Source: Phoronis australis (lineage: Eukaryota > Phoronida > Phoronidae). From it: a stretch of DNA of 64,000 nucleotides. The notes under the pieces are model-generated. The model did no database searches and was not told where the DNA came from. It saw only the letters and a program-made list of their open reading frames with translations. The DNA lies in the NCBI GenBank assembly GCA_002633005.1, contig NMRA01000128.1, positions 607,482 through 671,481 of the forward strand, in the 5' to 3' direction. Shown one piece after another: positions 59,801-61,743 of the stretch. A program made the translations under genes and the position numbers. Every line of letters begins with the position of its first letter. The first letter of the stretch is position 1.

Positions 59801-60247
59801 AAAGTTATTTGTTACACAAAGTTTACAAAATGAAATGCAAAATTAAAGGTAAAAGGTTCAAATGAACCTAACATTATCCCCGTTTTAGGTTTTTGAGAGT
59901 TAGGAGAGCAACTGAAATTTAAAAAATAGGCACACGACACAGCTTGAAATTAATATGGGCTGATAAACTAATAACGGGAAAATATTGCTATTGTTTGTAC
60001 TTGACATCATTTGAAATTAGTTTAAGAGTGACAAATGTATTACCAATTAATATTAGTGTCACATTTCATATGTTATATCACAACATTAGAAACTCCAAAT
60101 TTTTTTGAAAAATAAATATTACAGTTTCACCGGCAAAATAATAAATTTGAATACACCAACTAGCTAATTGCTTAGATGTTTTTGCAACTTACCTCTCACG
60201 ACAACCCACGAGAGACATAAAACGAAAAAGAACGTAGTGATACGCAT
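2410..60247 (-). CDS. Large multidomain ectodomain gene (LamG-EGF-discoidin-17 sushi), 11 exons, 3' part off-window
   Basis: This is the spliced gene model. The exons on the minus strand are 60193-60247, 57740-57788, 48964-49505, 41290-41415, 39922-40058, 34898-35144, 25986-28916, 25214-25297, 18409-18609, 4108-4242 and 2410-2832. All introns read GT...AG, and their phases chain as 1, 2, 1, 1, 0, 1, 1, 1, 1, 1. The sum is 4930 coding bases, or 1643 codons plus one base, without an internal stop. The domain order is signal peptide, laminin-G/pentraxin-like fold, EGF, F5/8 type C, 17 CCP modules, linker, then a Cys-containing region and an acidic Ser-rich region. Such modules mediate cell adhesion, glycan or matrix binding, and complement-type recognition outside the cell. 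The last donor shows that coding continues beyond the left edge, so a membrane anchor, GAIN/7TM region or secreted end cannot be told apart. Introns run from 688 to 14166 bases and carry nearly all the mobile elements. An extra exon inside the 14.2-kb intron cannot be excluded. Confidence 0.85.
2833..4107. other. Intron between exons 11 and 10, no gene seen
   Basis: A 1275-base intron. No domain-like translation or repeat was recognised on either strand. Confidence 0.5.
4108..4242 (-). CDS. Exon 10: small Cys-containing exon
   Basis: A phase 1-1 exon of 135 bases has acceptor GTCATTTCAG|GA and donor GACA|GTGAGT. It encodes EKSKISIRQFCVSEP, then ATCQGAKLNLTDS, then the acidic IFPEIDAQADARVD. 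Two cysteines could pair with those of the preceding exon. The junction with exon 9 is in frame and gives CY-Arg-EKSKIS. No named domain is recognised. An additional exon may lie in the long intron before it. Confidence 0.6.
4555..4695 (+). CDS. Possible plus-strand exon, unrecognised
   Basis: An open 141-base segment lies between TTTTGATGCAG and a GTAATA donor, phase 2 in and phase 2 out. It encodes KAPKTPTSPSKFSFP, followed by DMVELSEDLVSHVRYISNN and LLFDKSNDPMSR. The residue mix looks like real protein (amphipathic helix, Pro/Ser-rich lead), and an in-frame TGA just upstream means it must be entered by splicing. I do not recognise the family. It lies antisense within the long intron of the large gene. 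It could be an exon of a nested gene or a relic. Confidence 0.35.
5028..5199 (+). CDS. Two possible plus-strand terminal exons (5028-5090 and 5167-5199)
   Basis: The first segment, after CTGCCTCCCCAG, encodes VNGTRFGNRFAAAAWLSDIR and ends at G|GTGAGT in phase 1. The second, after CCGACTTTCAG, is in phase 1 and reads LTVRSYFGLI before a TAA at 5197-5199. They join each other in frame. The upstream candidate exon at 4555-4695 ends in phase 2, so a further exon would be needed to link it. Both segments are short, so chance splice signals are a real alternative. Confidence 0.22.
5200..6284. other. Intronic sequence, no gene seen
   Basis: No domain-like translation or structured repeat was recognised in this stretch of the long intron between exons 10 and 9. 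Confidence 0.45.
6285..7720. repeat. Foldback (long palindromic) element, about 1.4 kb
   Basis: The outer end carries the motif TAGCCAGCCAGCTAGCTGTA. The centre near 7205 reads AACTCGAAATTTCGAGTT. Arms match in inverted order: for example CTTCTCATTGGTTAAAT near 6666 pairs with TTAACCAATGAGAAG near 7459. TTTTGTGTGAACTCAAGATAA near 7073 pairs with TTATCTTGAGTTCGCACAAAA near 7328. The arms are diverged, so the insertion is old. The element lacks any plausible transposase and looks non-autonomous. Confidence 0.75.
7690..8215. repeat. Second foldback copy sharing the same end motif
   Basis: The arms run from about 7690 inwards and from about 8215 inwards. They share the block CACCTCGCCGTGAAACTTG (left arm near 7793) with CAGGTTTCACGGCGAGGTG (right arm near 8092). 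The right end again shows TAGCCAGCCAGCTAGCTGTA at about 8177. It abuts the foldbacks on both sides, so the three copies form one cluster. Confidence 0.7.
8178..10450. repeat. Large foldback with a conserved ORF in each arm
   Basis: The left arm (about 8178-8935) and right arm (about 9690-10450) are inverted copies. TTTAATGACACTAATTTTGT near 8847 mirrors ACAAAATTAGTGTCATTAAA near 9766. Both tips carry the TAGCCAGCCAGCTAGCTGTA-type end. Each arm contains a related reading frame: 8606-8830 on the minus strand and 9799-10122 on the plus strand. Both read NYLTVL, KMAFY, then FGAMK-x-CVTYWPVSFFADSS. The spacer holds a separate MITE. Whether the ORF is translated is unknown. Confidence 0.72.
9142..9571. 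mobile_element. MITE with about 45-base terminal inverted repeats (copy 1)
   Basis: The left end CCGGTTGCATGAAACAGTCC continues with CAAATAGGGACTCAACTAAG. The right end is its inverse, finishing in TTTCATGCAACCGGC. No ORF of note is inside. A second copy lies at 61744-62174 in the opposite orientation, with shared internal blocks, which proves a dispersed family. It inserted into the spacer of the foldback at 8178-10450. Confidence 0.88.
10452..10640 (-). CDS. Possible first coding exon within the repeat cluster
   Basis: On the minus strand an open frame contains the inner start MSDEFDWRRTRSAATWKTM and then meets AATG|GTAAGG, a good donor. The segment is CpG-rich, as promoter-proximal exons often are. 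It sits beside the foldback cluster and could be the 5' exon of an element-encoded or captured gene. No partner exon was found, so the call is weak. Confidence 0.2.
   Translation of the reverse strand: MPCISHASRTAAVVACSRRKMSDEFDWRRTRSAATWKTMVRNSTAMPKSVKAKTAGKQHRPG
10785..10850. repeat. Fragment of the foldback family
   Basis: The stretch around TTTTTGACGATAGTCTTCGTACAGC, followed by a TAGGTGGCTG end, matches the tip sequence seen at 8941-9000 and 10398-10450. It is a short stray copy of the same repeat end. Confidence 0.6.
11030..11490 (+). pseudogene. Decayed coding block A, unrecognised
   Basis: On the plus strand one frame reads GLDVLRMNGGCGGSVRGNDD then IVELSKHFISATSRVFYTEN. It shifts frame near 11245 and goes on as QFRAMYIFLINRVFGMLQRY, then VKANDVGGYIKIITTILDVF. 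A further shift near 11375 is followed by NYMHVGEHYFLRIKLL and ENYIVTVSRHFLS before a stop near 11485. The composition is strongly protein-like, but at least two frameshifts break it. I do not recognise the family. It may come from a virus-like or mobile element. Confidence 0.45.
11550..11566 (+). promoter_or_regulatory. TATA-like motif upstream of block B
   Basis: The sequence TTTATAAAAAGCCGCGC lies about 85 bases before the ATG at 11640. The close spacing between the end of block A, this motif and the next ATG is compact compared with the host gene around it. Function is inferred from sequence only. Confidence 0.3.
11640..12475 (+). pseudogene. Decayed coding block B, unrecognised
   Basis: After an ATG with an early stop, plus-strand frames show TLVKTEKAALLKKLESIQTE, then CTAIQNFVMVVFYFSQFYHG. 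An open segment at 11943-12170 follows, with SEHKQGQYKYLCHNITRLNH and ETECTICHFFKGKPLLAFYD. Later comes SRALTGYRAFTDGDYIQPST near 12370-12420. Stops and shifts separate the parts. The CHN...CTICH spacing could be a metal site. No family is recognised. A virus-like or transposon origin is possible because of the compact layout with block A. Confidence 0.42.
12583..12708 (+). CDS. Small ORF of 41 codons, unrecognised
   Basis: The frame starts with ATG, is basic at first (RNSKHSRAKEARVTSRSRRW) and ends SLAESMLKTRDQL before TGA. It follows blocks A and B in the same orientation. It could be a remnant of the same inserted unit. Nothing identifies its function. Confidence 0.25.
12784..12932. repeat. 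Small hairpin MITE, about 150 bp
   Basis: The left arm CAAATACTGGACAGATTTGAG is inverted at the right as CTCAAATCCGTCAGTCCAGTATTTG. The interior has a smaller mirror around GGACTTAAGTCCTC. No coding content. Confidence 0.65.
12933..14429. other. Intronic sequence, no gene seen
   Basis: No supported gene or structured repeat. An exon-like minus-strand segment near 14000-14110 was considered and rejected on phase grounds. Confidence 0.45.
14430..14985. repeat. Foldback element, about 555 bp, with a poly-C tract
   Basis: The left arm (for example AACGACCTCGACTCTAAGTC near 14459) is inverted at the right as GACTTGGAGTGGAGGTCGTT near 14938. The pair CCGATTTTACTAAAGC and TTGTAAAATCGGCTGG flanks the centre near 14700. 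A run of about 14 C lies at 14630-14643. No ORF of interest is present. Confidence 0.75.
14986..16118. other. Intronic sequence, no gene supported
   Basis: A 134-codon minus-strand frame at 15045-15449 was judged unsupported. No clear repeat structure was seen otherwise. Confidence 0.4.
16119..16262. repeat. Two tandem copies of a short GGCGGCGCA-type repeat
   Basis: Each copy runs from a GGTGGCGCACCATAGA or GGCGGCCTACCATAGA head, through CTTATTTCA, to a GCTGCGCCGC or GCTGCGCCGT tail. A third, inverted copy lies at 25503-25577. The ends are near-complementary, so this is a small hairpin MITE- or SINE-like unit of about 70 bases. Confidence 0.6.
17001..17432. mobile_element. Inverted repeat with hammerhead-like motifs in both arms and a tRNA-like loop
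   Basis: The left arm (17001-17152) and right arm (17280-17432) are inverted copies of about 150 bases. Within each is a motif resembling the hammerhead ribozymes carried by Penelope-like elements and retrozymes. In the left arm, read on the minus strand at 17067-17102, the core is CTGACGA, a GGCCGG-type stem II, then GAAACGTC. All the conserved positions are kept, with a palindromic ACGT as a minimal stem III. In the right arm, plus strand 17329-17364, it is CTGGTGA...GAAACGTT, with two core changes. The loop carries a tRNA-like sequence with A and B boxes. No reverse transcriptase is seen nearby, so any element body has been lost. Confidence 0.62.
17202..17280 (+). tRNA. tRNA-derived sequence (probably not a functional gene)
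   Basis: The 5' and 3' ends (GGTGT and ACACC) can pair as part of an acceptor stem. An A box (TGGTTAAGGTGC) and a B box (GGGTTCAAATCC) are in the right order and spacing for a tRNA with a longer variable region. Two acceptor positions mismatch and I could not draw a convincing anticodon arm. It is best read as a tRNA pseudogene or an internal Pol III promoter of the surrounding element. The 3' end reads CACACCA directly at the right arm. Confidence 0.4.
17441..17922 (-). CDS. Unknown ORF with one hydrophobic segment and a dibasic site
   Basis: An open frame of 159 codons ends at TGA (17441). It begins after TACTGTTTTAG, a plausible acceptor in phase 1, with a very basic stretch RARRRRPPRVFGPVFRRPKR. 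Next comes APVEAPAAVFIGG and a hydrophobic segment ISIILGIVGFIVFLD, then STIVKDVGRLKKNF and a basic tail. The segment from the hydrophobic run into VKD-x-x-x-L-K-K is faintly like apolipoprotein L C-termini; this is not secure. Upstream, an ATG at 17976 starts a signal-like MRAIVSVFRIFVLILLF that stops at the TAG of the acceptor, in another frame. So it is either a spliced exon (in phase with exon 9) or a secreted-protein pseudogene with an indel. Confidence 0.35.
17923..18408. other. Short intronic stretch, no gene seen apart from the signal-like frame at 17923-17976
   Basis: The only notable item is the minus-strand signal-peptide-like frame starting at 17976. The rest shows no coding or repeat structure. 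Confidence 0.4.
18409..18609 (-). CDS. Exon 9: Cys-containing extracellular segment
   Basis: A phase 1-1 exon of 201 bases has a T-rich acceptor (TTTTTCAG|TT) and a strong donor (CTACA|GTAAGT). The protein begins TYLKDPLAAEGNLTSNVSY, has a single Cys in TTFRCIQKD, then ARLRVVYGCGF and ends GFIWSDMYCY. Three cysteines and three N-glycosylation sequons (NLT, NVS, NHS) suit an extracellular domain. I do not recognise the family. The pattern G-x-x-W followed by Cys is only loosely like the hormone-receptor motif found before GAIN domains in adhesion GPCRs. The next exon found in phase is 14.2 kb away. Confidence 0.65.
19078..19669 (+). pseudogene. LINE endonuclease (APE/EEP) remnant, L1/Tx1-like
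   Basis: The translation starts STLNCRGLRDKIKRKDVF, keeps a degraded Q-E-T-H motif (as RETHF), then after a frameshift near 19210 shows ESRGICILLNNNF and GSITLGNIYGTNKDDPELF. The G-G-D-F-N motif is degraded to CDD-stop-N at 19499-19511. It ends NPNTTSYTWFTIK. This is the N-terminal half of a non-LTR retrotransposon ORF2. The TNKDDPELF and TTSYTWF phrases are typical of the L1/Tx1 group. A Kolobok element interrupts it at 19670. Confidence 0.85.
19670..20868. mobile_element. Kolobok-type DNA transposon, copy 1 (TTAA target duplication)
   Basis: The ends are AGGACAATGCCACC and, inverted, AGGAGAATGCCACC. They are flanked by TTAA on both sides (19666-19669 and 20869-20872). TTAA duplications plus a THAP ORF are the mark of the Kolobok superfamily. 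piggyBac also uses TTAA but has no THAP. The 1199-base element is too short for a full transposase, so it is non-autonomous or deleted. It sits inside the LINE endonuclease, so it is younger than that insertion. The second copy is at 50717-52676 in reverse orientation. Confidence 0.85.
20479..20706 (-). CDS. THAP-domain ORF of Kolobok copy 1
   Basis: The 75-residue frame starts MPLCSGASVPACPIC, with Cys at residues 4, 12 and 15. FFRLPRE follows at 25-31 and the conserved Trp is at 38. YAVNSKYEAVKHLRVC leads to Cys 62 and a possible zinc-ligand His at 69. This is the C2CH zinc-dependent DNA-binding module used by Kolobok and P-element transposases to bind their ends. The catalytic domain that should follow is missing. 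The frame runs from the right end of the element inwards. Confidence 0.75.
   Translation of the reverse strand: MPLCSGASVPACPICAAARKADIRFFRLPRESEMLRKWLAVVKNEKYAVNSKYEAVKHLRVCDRQLWSHVRGIFI
20873..22880 (+). pseudogene. LINE reverse transcriptase and C-terminal remnant (L1/Tx1-like)
   Basis: This resumes the endonuclease interrupted at 19670, with ARLDLFLVSDEFSSW followed by DRTDHHCVQL. A deletion then removes the front of the reverse transcriptase. The palm is seen at 21024-21341: a degraded G-x-x-Q-G-x-P-x-S-x-x-L-F, then VGSLEYKLMLYADDTVLFLD with the catalytic Y-A-D-D near 21162, and SGLTPNIDKTVCMRIG. Fragments of the thumb and C-terminus follow, with LRWFQFRNNHRLIGTN and a CSFCEQH zinc-like motif near 22436-22460. 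The 3' end is near 22880. There are many stops and frameshifts, so the element is dead. Confidence 0.82.
22881..25213. other. Intronic sequence, no gene seen
   Basis: Part of the 6.6-kb intron between exons 9 and 8. No domain, exon pair or clear repeat was recognised. Confidence 0.45.
25214..25297 (-). CDS. Exon 8: linker exon after the sushi array
   Basis: A phase 1-1 exon of 84 bases lies 688 bases after the sushi exon. The acceptor is TCTCACCAG|AT and the donor AGAA|GTGAGT. It encodes 27 whole residues beginning YSTTSETEALPVARQIIDPT and ending near a Cys-Thr-Thr-Arg. The first part is Ser/Thr/Glu-rich like a stalk. No known domain is recognised. Support comes from the open frame, the matching phase and the good splice sites. 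Confidence 0.6.
25298..25985. repeat. Intron 7, with an inverted copy of the GGCGGCGCA repeat at 25503-25577
   Basis: The stretch from CATGGGCGGCGCAGCACTGA to ATGGTGCGCGCCGCCCATG is an inverted, better-preserved copy of the units at 16119-16262. Its two ends are complementary over about 14 bases. The rest of the intron shows nothing. Confidence 0.6.
25986..28916 (-). CDS. Exon 7: array of 17 sushi/CCP modules in a single exon
   Basis: This 2931-base exon (976 codons, phase 1-1) encodes 17 consecutive complement-control-protein (sushi) modules of about 55-60 residues. Each has the four-Cys pattern: C-x-x-P-P near the start, Y-x-C-x-x-G-(Y/F/H) in the middle, a third Cys, and W-x-x-x-P-x-C at the end. 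The first starts VDCGKPPEV and the last ends with PTCHFITG before a donor at 25985. Fifteen of the 17 carry an N-x-T sequon directly before the conserved Trp (mostly NLTW or NFTW). Modules 4 to 7 look like a duplicated pair, with 4 like 6 and 5 like 7. CCP arrays occur in complement regulators, SVEP1-like matrix proteins and adhesion receptors. The acceptor is CTTTCAG|TT and the donor ACAG|GTCAGT. It is the most secure coding region in the window. Confidence 0.97.
30780..30988. repeat. Dispersed repeat with GCGCGCACC ends, copy 1
   Basis: The copy starts AAGCGCGCACCCACGGGGG and ends ATTTTAGACTGGGTGCGCGC. The interior has AACAAAAAGTCCGAGG and AACAAAAGTCCAC. The same order of phrases is found at 32683-32885 and 47135-47368. 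The ends are inverted repeats, so it is a MITE-like family. Confidence 0.7.
32683..32885. repeat. Dispersed repeat with GCGCGCACC ends, copy 2
   Basis: It shares the head CACGCGCGCACCCAGGGGG, the interior phrases ACAAAAAGTCCGAG and GACAAAAGTCCAC, a T-run before AGTC, and AATTCGAGCCCCCC near the end. The right tip is more decayed than in the other two copies. Confidence 0.65.
34898..35144 (-). CDS. Exon 6: second half of F5/8 type C (discoidin) domain
   Basis: The exon has 82 codons plus one base, phase 0 in and phase 1 out (TGCG|GTAAGT). It starts with VNLGKPSEVSAINV, continues with SYVLTYSTDG, then AQNYVRIVPMSY, and ends FKWELYSSC. These are the hallmark strands of discoidin/F5-8C domains: V-N-L-G, Y-x-L-x-Y-S-x-D-G, Y-V-R-I-x-P, and the closing E-L-x-x-x-C. 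The terminal Cys would pair with the Cys at the start of the domain in exon 5. Such domains bind phospholipids, glycans or collagens. Confidence 0.85.
35145..36589. other. Part of intron 5, no gene supported
   Basis: A 194-codon minus-strand frame at 35676-36260 has no recognisable domain and was not accepted. No other feature was found. Confidence 0.4.
36590..38350. repeat. Composite foldback element, about 1.75 kb
   Basis: The inner arms are about 36827-37135 and 37262-37600, separated by a loop of about 125 bases. For example, AACTTTTTCATCGCGCGCGC near 37090 mirrors GCGCTGGCGATGAAAAAGTT near 37290. CCTCGGTTTGTCGGTTAGGGGC mirrors CCGGCCAACCGAGGGG. The outer arms near 36590-36770 and 38040-38350 share TATTGAGTTTTGTGT-type and GAAGCACTCATG-type blocks, with the right outer arm itself partly duplicated. 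No transposase is seen. It lies in the intron between the two discoidin half exons. Confidence 0.75.
39922..40058 (-). CDS. Exon 5: first half of F5/8 type C (discoidin) domain
   Basis: The exon enters in phase 1 after TTCTTTAG and leaves in phase 0 at GAG|GTAAGT, giving 45 codons plus two bases. The protein shows SKAEWPAFTSS, then GHLSKTAEWTC, then DAWVE. This fits the N-terminal half of a discoidin domain, with the usual A-W-V-x-V junction. The split codon position joins without a break to VNLGKPSEV at the start of the next exon, restoring the W-V-x-V-N-L-G-K-P core. It lies in sequence that otherwise looks non-coding, so it is easy to miss. It is shorter and more diverged than usual for this half-domain. 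Confidence 0.72.
40059..41289. other. Intron 4, no gene seen
   Basis: A 1231-base intron between the EGF exon and the first discoidin exon. Weak protein-like fragments near 40573-40830 on the minus strand are too broken to name. Confidence 0.4.
41290..41415 (-). CDS. Exon 4: EGF-like domain
   Basis: A symmetric phase 1-1 exon of 126 bases encodes one EGF module. Six cysteines follow the EGF spacing: ECSSSPCGVNG, then a further Cys, then FVCQCVPGYTG and a final Cys. The C-x-C-x-P-G-Y-x-G-x-x-C signature is intact. No calcium-binding D-x-N/D-E lead is evident, so it is probably a non-calcium EGF. The acceptor is GTTTCAG and the donor G|GTGAGG. It sits between the LamG and discoidin domains, a common order in adhesion proteins. 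Confidence 0.88.
41416..44389. other. Part of intron 3, no gene seen
   Basis: No exon pair, domain or ordered repeat was recognised on either strand. Confidence 0.4.
44390..45240. repeat. Inverted element with degenerate GCGTTGAATAAG tandem units
   Basis: The arm phrase TTCTTAAACGAGTATCTTTCTGCTCTT near 44483 is inverted near 44919 as AAGAGTAGAAAGATAATCGTTTAAGAA. Between about 44905 and 45125 the words GCGTTGAATAAG, GCGTTAATTAAG, GCGTTGATCAAG and GCATTGATTAAG recur at irregular spacing. This looks like a terminal repeat array of a foldback-type element. No ORF is present. Confidence 0.55.
45241..47134. other. Intronic sequence with a diverged direct duplication, no gene seen
   Basis: A phrase near 45705-45765 (AATTTCCCCTTGGAGGTGAA then TCTGCTCTTATT) recurs near 46055-46115 in diverged form. 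Apart from this I see no feature. Confidence 0.4.
47135..47368. repeat. Dispersed repeat with GCGCGCACC ends, copy 3
   Basis: The copy runs from ATGGGCGCACCCATGGGGGG to CATTTTAGGCTAGGTGCGCG. It has AACAAAAAGTCCGAGC and GACAAAAGTTCAC inside, matching the copies at 30780 and 32683 in the same orientation. It retains both ends. Confidence 0.7.
47369..48963. other. Intronic sequence with one small MITE (47807-47964), no gene seen
   Basis: The MITE has ends CAGTGCTGTAGTGG (47808) and CCACTACAGCACTG (47950), and a GTAGGCGC/GCGCCTAC inner mirror. Its CAG...CTG tips are like those of hAT elements. The remaining sequence has no supported feature. Confidence 0.5.
48964..49505 (-). CDS. Exon 3: laminin-G-like (LamG/pentraxin-type) domain
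   Basis: The exon holds 180 codons plus one base on each side (phase 2 in, phase 1 out), about the length of a whole LamG_3-type jelly-roll domain. Near the start is YARYVEGALVLSG, followed by SFTLAMKIFV, then TWQTVGFSWNREAGRIHMHID, and it closes with FFDGKLRSLGIVDEILMN. The last motif matches the typical F-D-G-x-(L/I)-R-x-x-x-I-x-x-x-x-L end of LamG domains. There are no cysteines and several N-x-S/T sequons. The acceptor is TGTAG|G and the donor is ACA|GTAAGT. The domain likely binds carbohydrate or protein ligands outside the cell; the ligand cannot be predicted. Confidence 0.85.
49506..50716. other. Part of intron 2, no gene seen
   Basis: No coding or repeat structure was recognised between the LamG exon and the Kolobok element. 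Confidence 0.45.
50880..51085 (+). pseudogene. THAP-domain remnant of Kolobok copy 2
   Basis: After the ATG at 50880 and one frameshift, the frame gives CHVPACANYEAARKAGISFF. A run of T and stops interrupt it, and it resumes with LRKWVAVVKND, then YAVNTKYEAVKL. The order matches the intact THAP frame at 20479-20706 (CPICAAARKADIRFF, LRKWLAVVKNE, YAVNSKYEAVKH). It is broken by at least two shifts and stops. Confidence 0.7.
51154..51616 (-). pseudogene. P2X7-receptor C-terminal-like zinc domain ORF in Kolobok copy 2
   Basis: Two overlapping minus-strand frames make one broken gene. The first (51616-51395) starts MVTRNPDLDESSSDEDFSGR and includes a degraded Cys-Gly-x-x-Cys. The second (to 51154) has ACVCCHETPYVKRLL, then VQMCLTDHPDFAPHLNRGVL. 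The order C-V-C-C-x-E, then C-x-T-x-H-P-x-F, then L-N-x-x-V-L is that of the cysteine-rich intracellular domain of P2X7 receptors. That domain also occurs in invertebrate proteins linked to transposons. A frameshift lies near 51430. The domain binds zinc in P2X7; its role in transposons is unknown. Confidence 0.65.
52677..53290. other. Intronic sequence, no gene seen
   Basis: No feature was recognised between the Kolobok element and the Gypsy relic. Confidence 0.4.
53291..53835 (+). pseudogene. Gypsy-type gag remnant with zinc knuckle
   Basis: The frame begins LRERKPKTFDKMSPIGQE, a phrase usual in Gypsy gag before the knuckle, then a stop, then continues from 53357. A CCHC knuckle CFSCHRKGHLARDC is at 53510-53551, with C-x2-C-x4-H-x4-C spacing intact. 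The following residues are a basic linker, with no clear protease. No LTR was identified on either side. Confidence 0.8.
53836..54147 (+). pseudogene. Gypsy integrase C-terminal remnant
   Basis: Readable across stops and shifts are a conserved integrase tail with LKSMLKKM, then DWDRYFPAVPFAYREVPQ, then STGFSPFELLYGRTVRGP and TQVLKEL, and further VRNTYEYVLDL followed by HRLEES. This is the end of a Gypsy-type integrase core plus the segment after it. It lies upstream of the reverse transcriptase, the reverse of the normal pol order. Confidence 0.78.
54148..54611 (+). pseudogene. Gypsy reverse transcriptase fragment with YVDD
   Basis: An open segment runs VVQEEVDNMLKCGFIEPSDA, PYNSSVVLVNKKDGSNRFC, then FTKTDLSKGYWQV, FVKMPFGLVNSA and AELYVDDILCHNKAWTEH. 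The catalytic Y-V-D-D is at 54552-54563. It stops at 54609-54611 before the thumb and RNase H. The integrase-to-RT junction is near 54147. Confidence 0.85.
54612..57739. other. Part of intron 2, no gene seen
   Basis: No RNase H, LTR, exon pair or ordered repeat was recognised in this 3.1-kb stretch. Confidence 0.4.
57740..57788 (-). CDS. Exon 2: 49-base linker exon
   Basis: A short exon sits between a TTTTCCAG acceptor and an AAC|GTAAGG donor. It enters in phase 1 and leaves in phase 2, exactly what is needed to join the signal-peptide exon to the laminin-G exon. It encodes Leu-Pro-Met-Val-Val-Leu-Pro-Leu-Asp-Lys-Asp-Ser-Pro-Leu-Thr. The PLDKDSPLT stretch is the usual lead-in of LamG-like (concanavalin-fold) domains and runs directly into the next exon. 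The double phase match and the domain continuity make this more than a chance splice pair. Confidence 0.7.
57789..60192. other. Intron 1, AT-rich, no gene seen
   Basis: A 2404-base intron between the signal-peptide exon and the linker exon. No repeat copies or coding segments were recognised. Confidence 0.5.
60193..60247 (-). CDS. Exon 1: start codon and signal peptide
   Basis: The ATG at 60247 opens an 18-codon run with the pattern Met-Arg-Ile-Thr-Thr, then a hydrophobic core FFFVLCL, then Ser-Trp and three valines. This is a typical secretory signal peptide. The exon ends in phase 1 at a strong donor (G|GTAAGT). The bases before the ATG (GACAGAG) give an acceptable initiation context. It is the only start in the region that joins the exon at 57740 in frame. 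The 5' UTR and promoter must lie just above 60247, but I could not place a transcription start. Confidence 0.75.
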
Positions 60248-61253
60248 CTCTGTCACTGTTGTCGTCGGTTCCGATAGCAAACAGCCTTAGGTCTTAAAAC
60301 ACCTATCTGTTTATGAAAGTCGATTAGACATCTTCCGACCCTTGCATCCGAAGATTTTGTCAATTAATTAGTCTTCCGATGTTATTTATTTTAAACGTCT
60401 GCGTACTTTTGACGTTAATGCTTCTGAAGAGGTTGTCAACATTCCGATGACCTCTCTCAACCTGGGCGTCTCAGTAAATGAGTGCATACCTTCATCTGAG
60501 TCGCCAACGTCGAGGTTTCAATTATTCATAAATTCAATCAACGCAGACGGTCATCAATATCAAAGGAATGGGGTCTTCTTATAGTATCCAGTAGAAAATC
60601 CACTCAAGTGCTTAACAAGACGTTTTTCTGCTTCTATGCCGTGACATTGCACATGTATTAGGAATTAATTAGTTAAATTTGCAGCACATTTGACTCAGGG
60701 TTCGCTCTCTCAAGATTCGCAGCATGAACACAAAAAACACGTGCTGTTACTAATAATATTAATGTTGTCGCTTAGCGATAAGCAGCTGTGCGTATCAATC
60801 ACGTAAAATAACACCCGTTGTGACAAGCACGCTAATTTAATTAGTTTGTTGACCAGTTGATTTCGTCCTTGTGCAAAGCACATGGAGTTACTTTGAAGTC
60901 CACTACATCCGGGTGACACACTTTGTTCAGAAATTATTTTAGAAACTTATTTTAAACTCAGGAAACAACATTTTGAAAGCCAAAAATGTGAATCCGAAAT
61001 ACTTCTTTATATGCCGGACAGGTGTAAAAAGGCATAGTTTTGAAGGCGTGTAAATCACAGAAAATCGAAATTTGACAAGATTCACGTAAAAAGGGACGTT
61101 TACCTTTGGGTTTTTTGGTTACTTTAGAATATTTTTACAGTAAAATGTATTTTGAGGTTTTGAACAATAACAATTCTTCCAAACCGGAAATGTGGCGTGA
61201 TGAGCAATCCTGAAAATTTTTGCCGGTTCGAGGGAGTTGTGTTCCCTTGCTCT
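60248..61253. promoter_or_regulatory. Presumed 5' flank and promoter region of the large gene
   Basis: This lies directly upstream of the first coding exon on the minus strand, so the 5' UTR and promoter should be here unless non-coding exons lie further away. I see no convincing TATA box at a sensible distance. The call rests on position only. Confidence 0.35.
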
Positions 61254-61415
61254 TAAAGAGGCCTGGAACACGATAAACAGACTAAATGGCAATACTGAAA
61301 GTGGTTCTCTGCCACTTAAACAGAATTCACACTGTACTAGACGTTGCGAGATAGTACTTTCGTTAGGAATTGTTTAAAAATATTTTGACGAGCATTCGTG
61401 TTCCATGCCTCTTTT
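61254..61415. repeat. Small MITE with AAAGAGGCCTGGAACACGA ends
   Basis: The left tip CTTAAAGAGGCCTGGAACAC is inverted at the right as GTGTTCCATGCCTCTTTTAAG. The interior stretch GTGGTTCTCTGCCACTTAAA matches, inverted, a stretch at about 1670-1735. It is about 160 bases and non-coding. Confidence 0.65.
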
Positions 61416-61743
61416 AAGTTCTGAAACTGTCCTCAAATGTCGATACCATTGAGCCATCTCATTGGTCGAGACTACTGTAGATTTTCGGTCCCAGTTTCTG
61501 TACATAAAAAGTTGCAGTTTGGCTTAAACGATGATGCCAGACATAAATATACAAAACTAACACATTCTTCGACTTGTTCATAGTGTTAAGCTTCTAGGTT
61601 GAAGGACGGTTATTTTTTATCAATTTTCACACAAAGAGCATGTCTAGGATTTCGCCTGGGAACATTGGAGTTCAAAAGTAAAGGTATTTACATTCTACCT
61701 GGAATTCGGAAATTTTCATTTTGACAGCTGAGATGATATCAGT

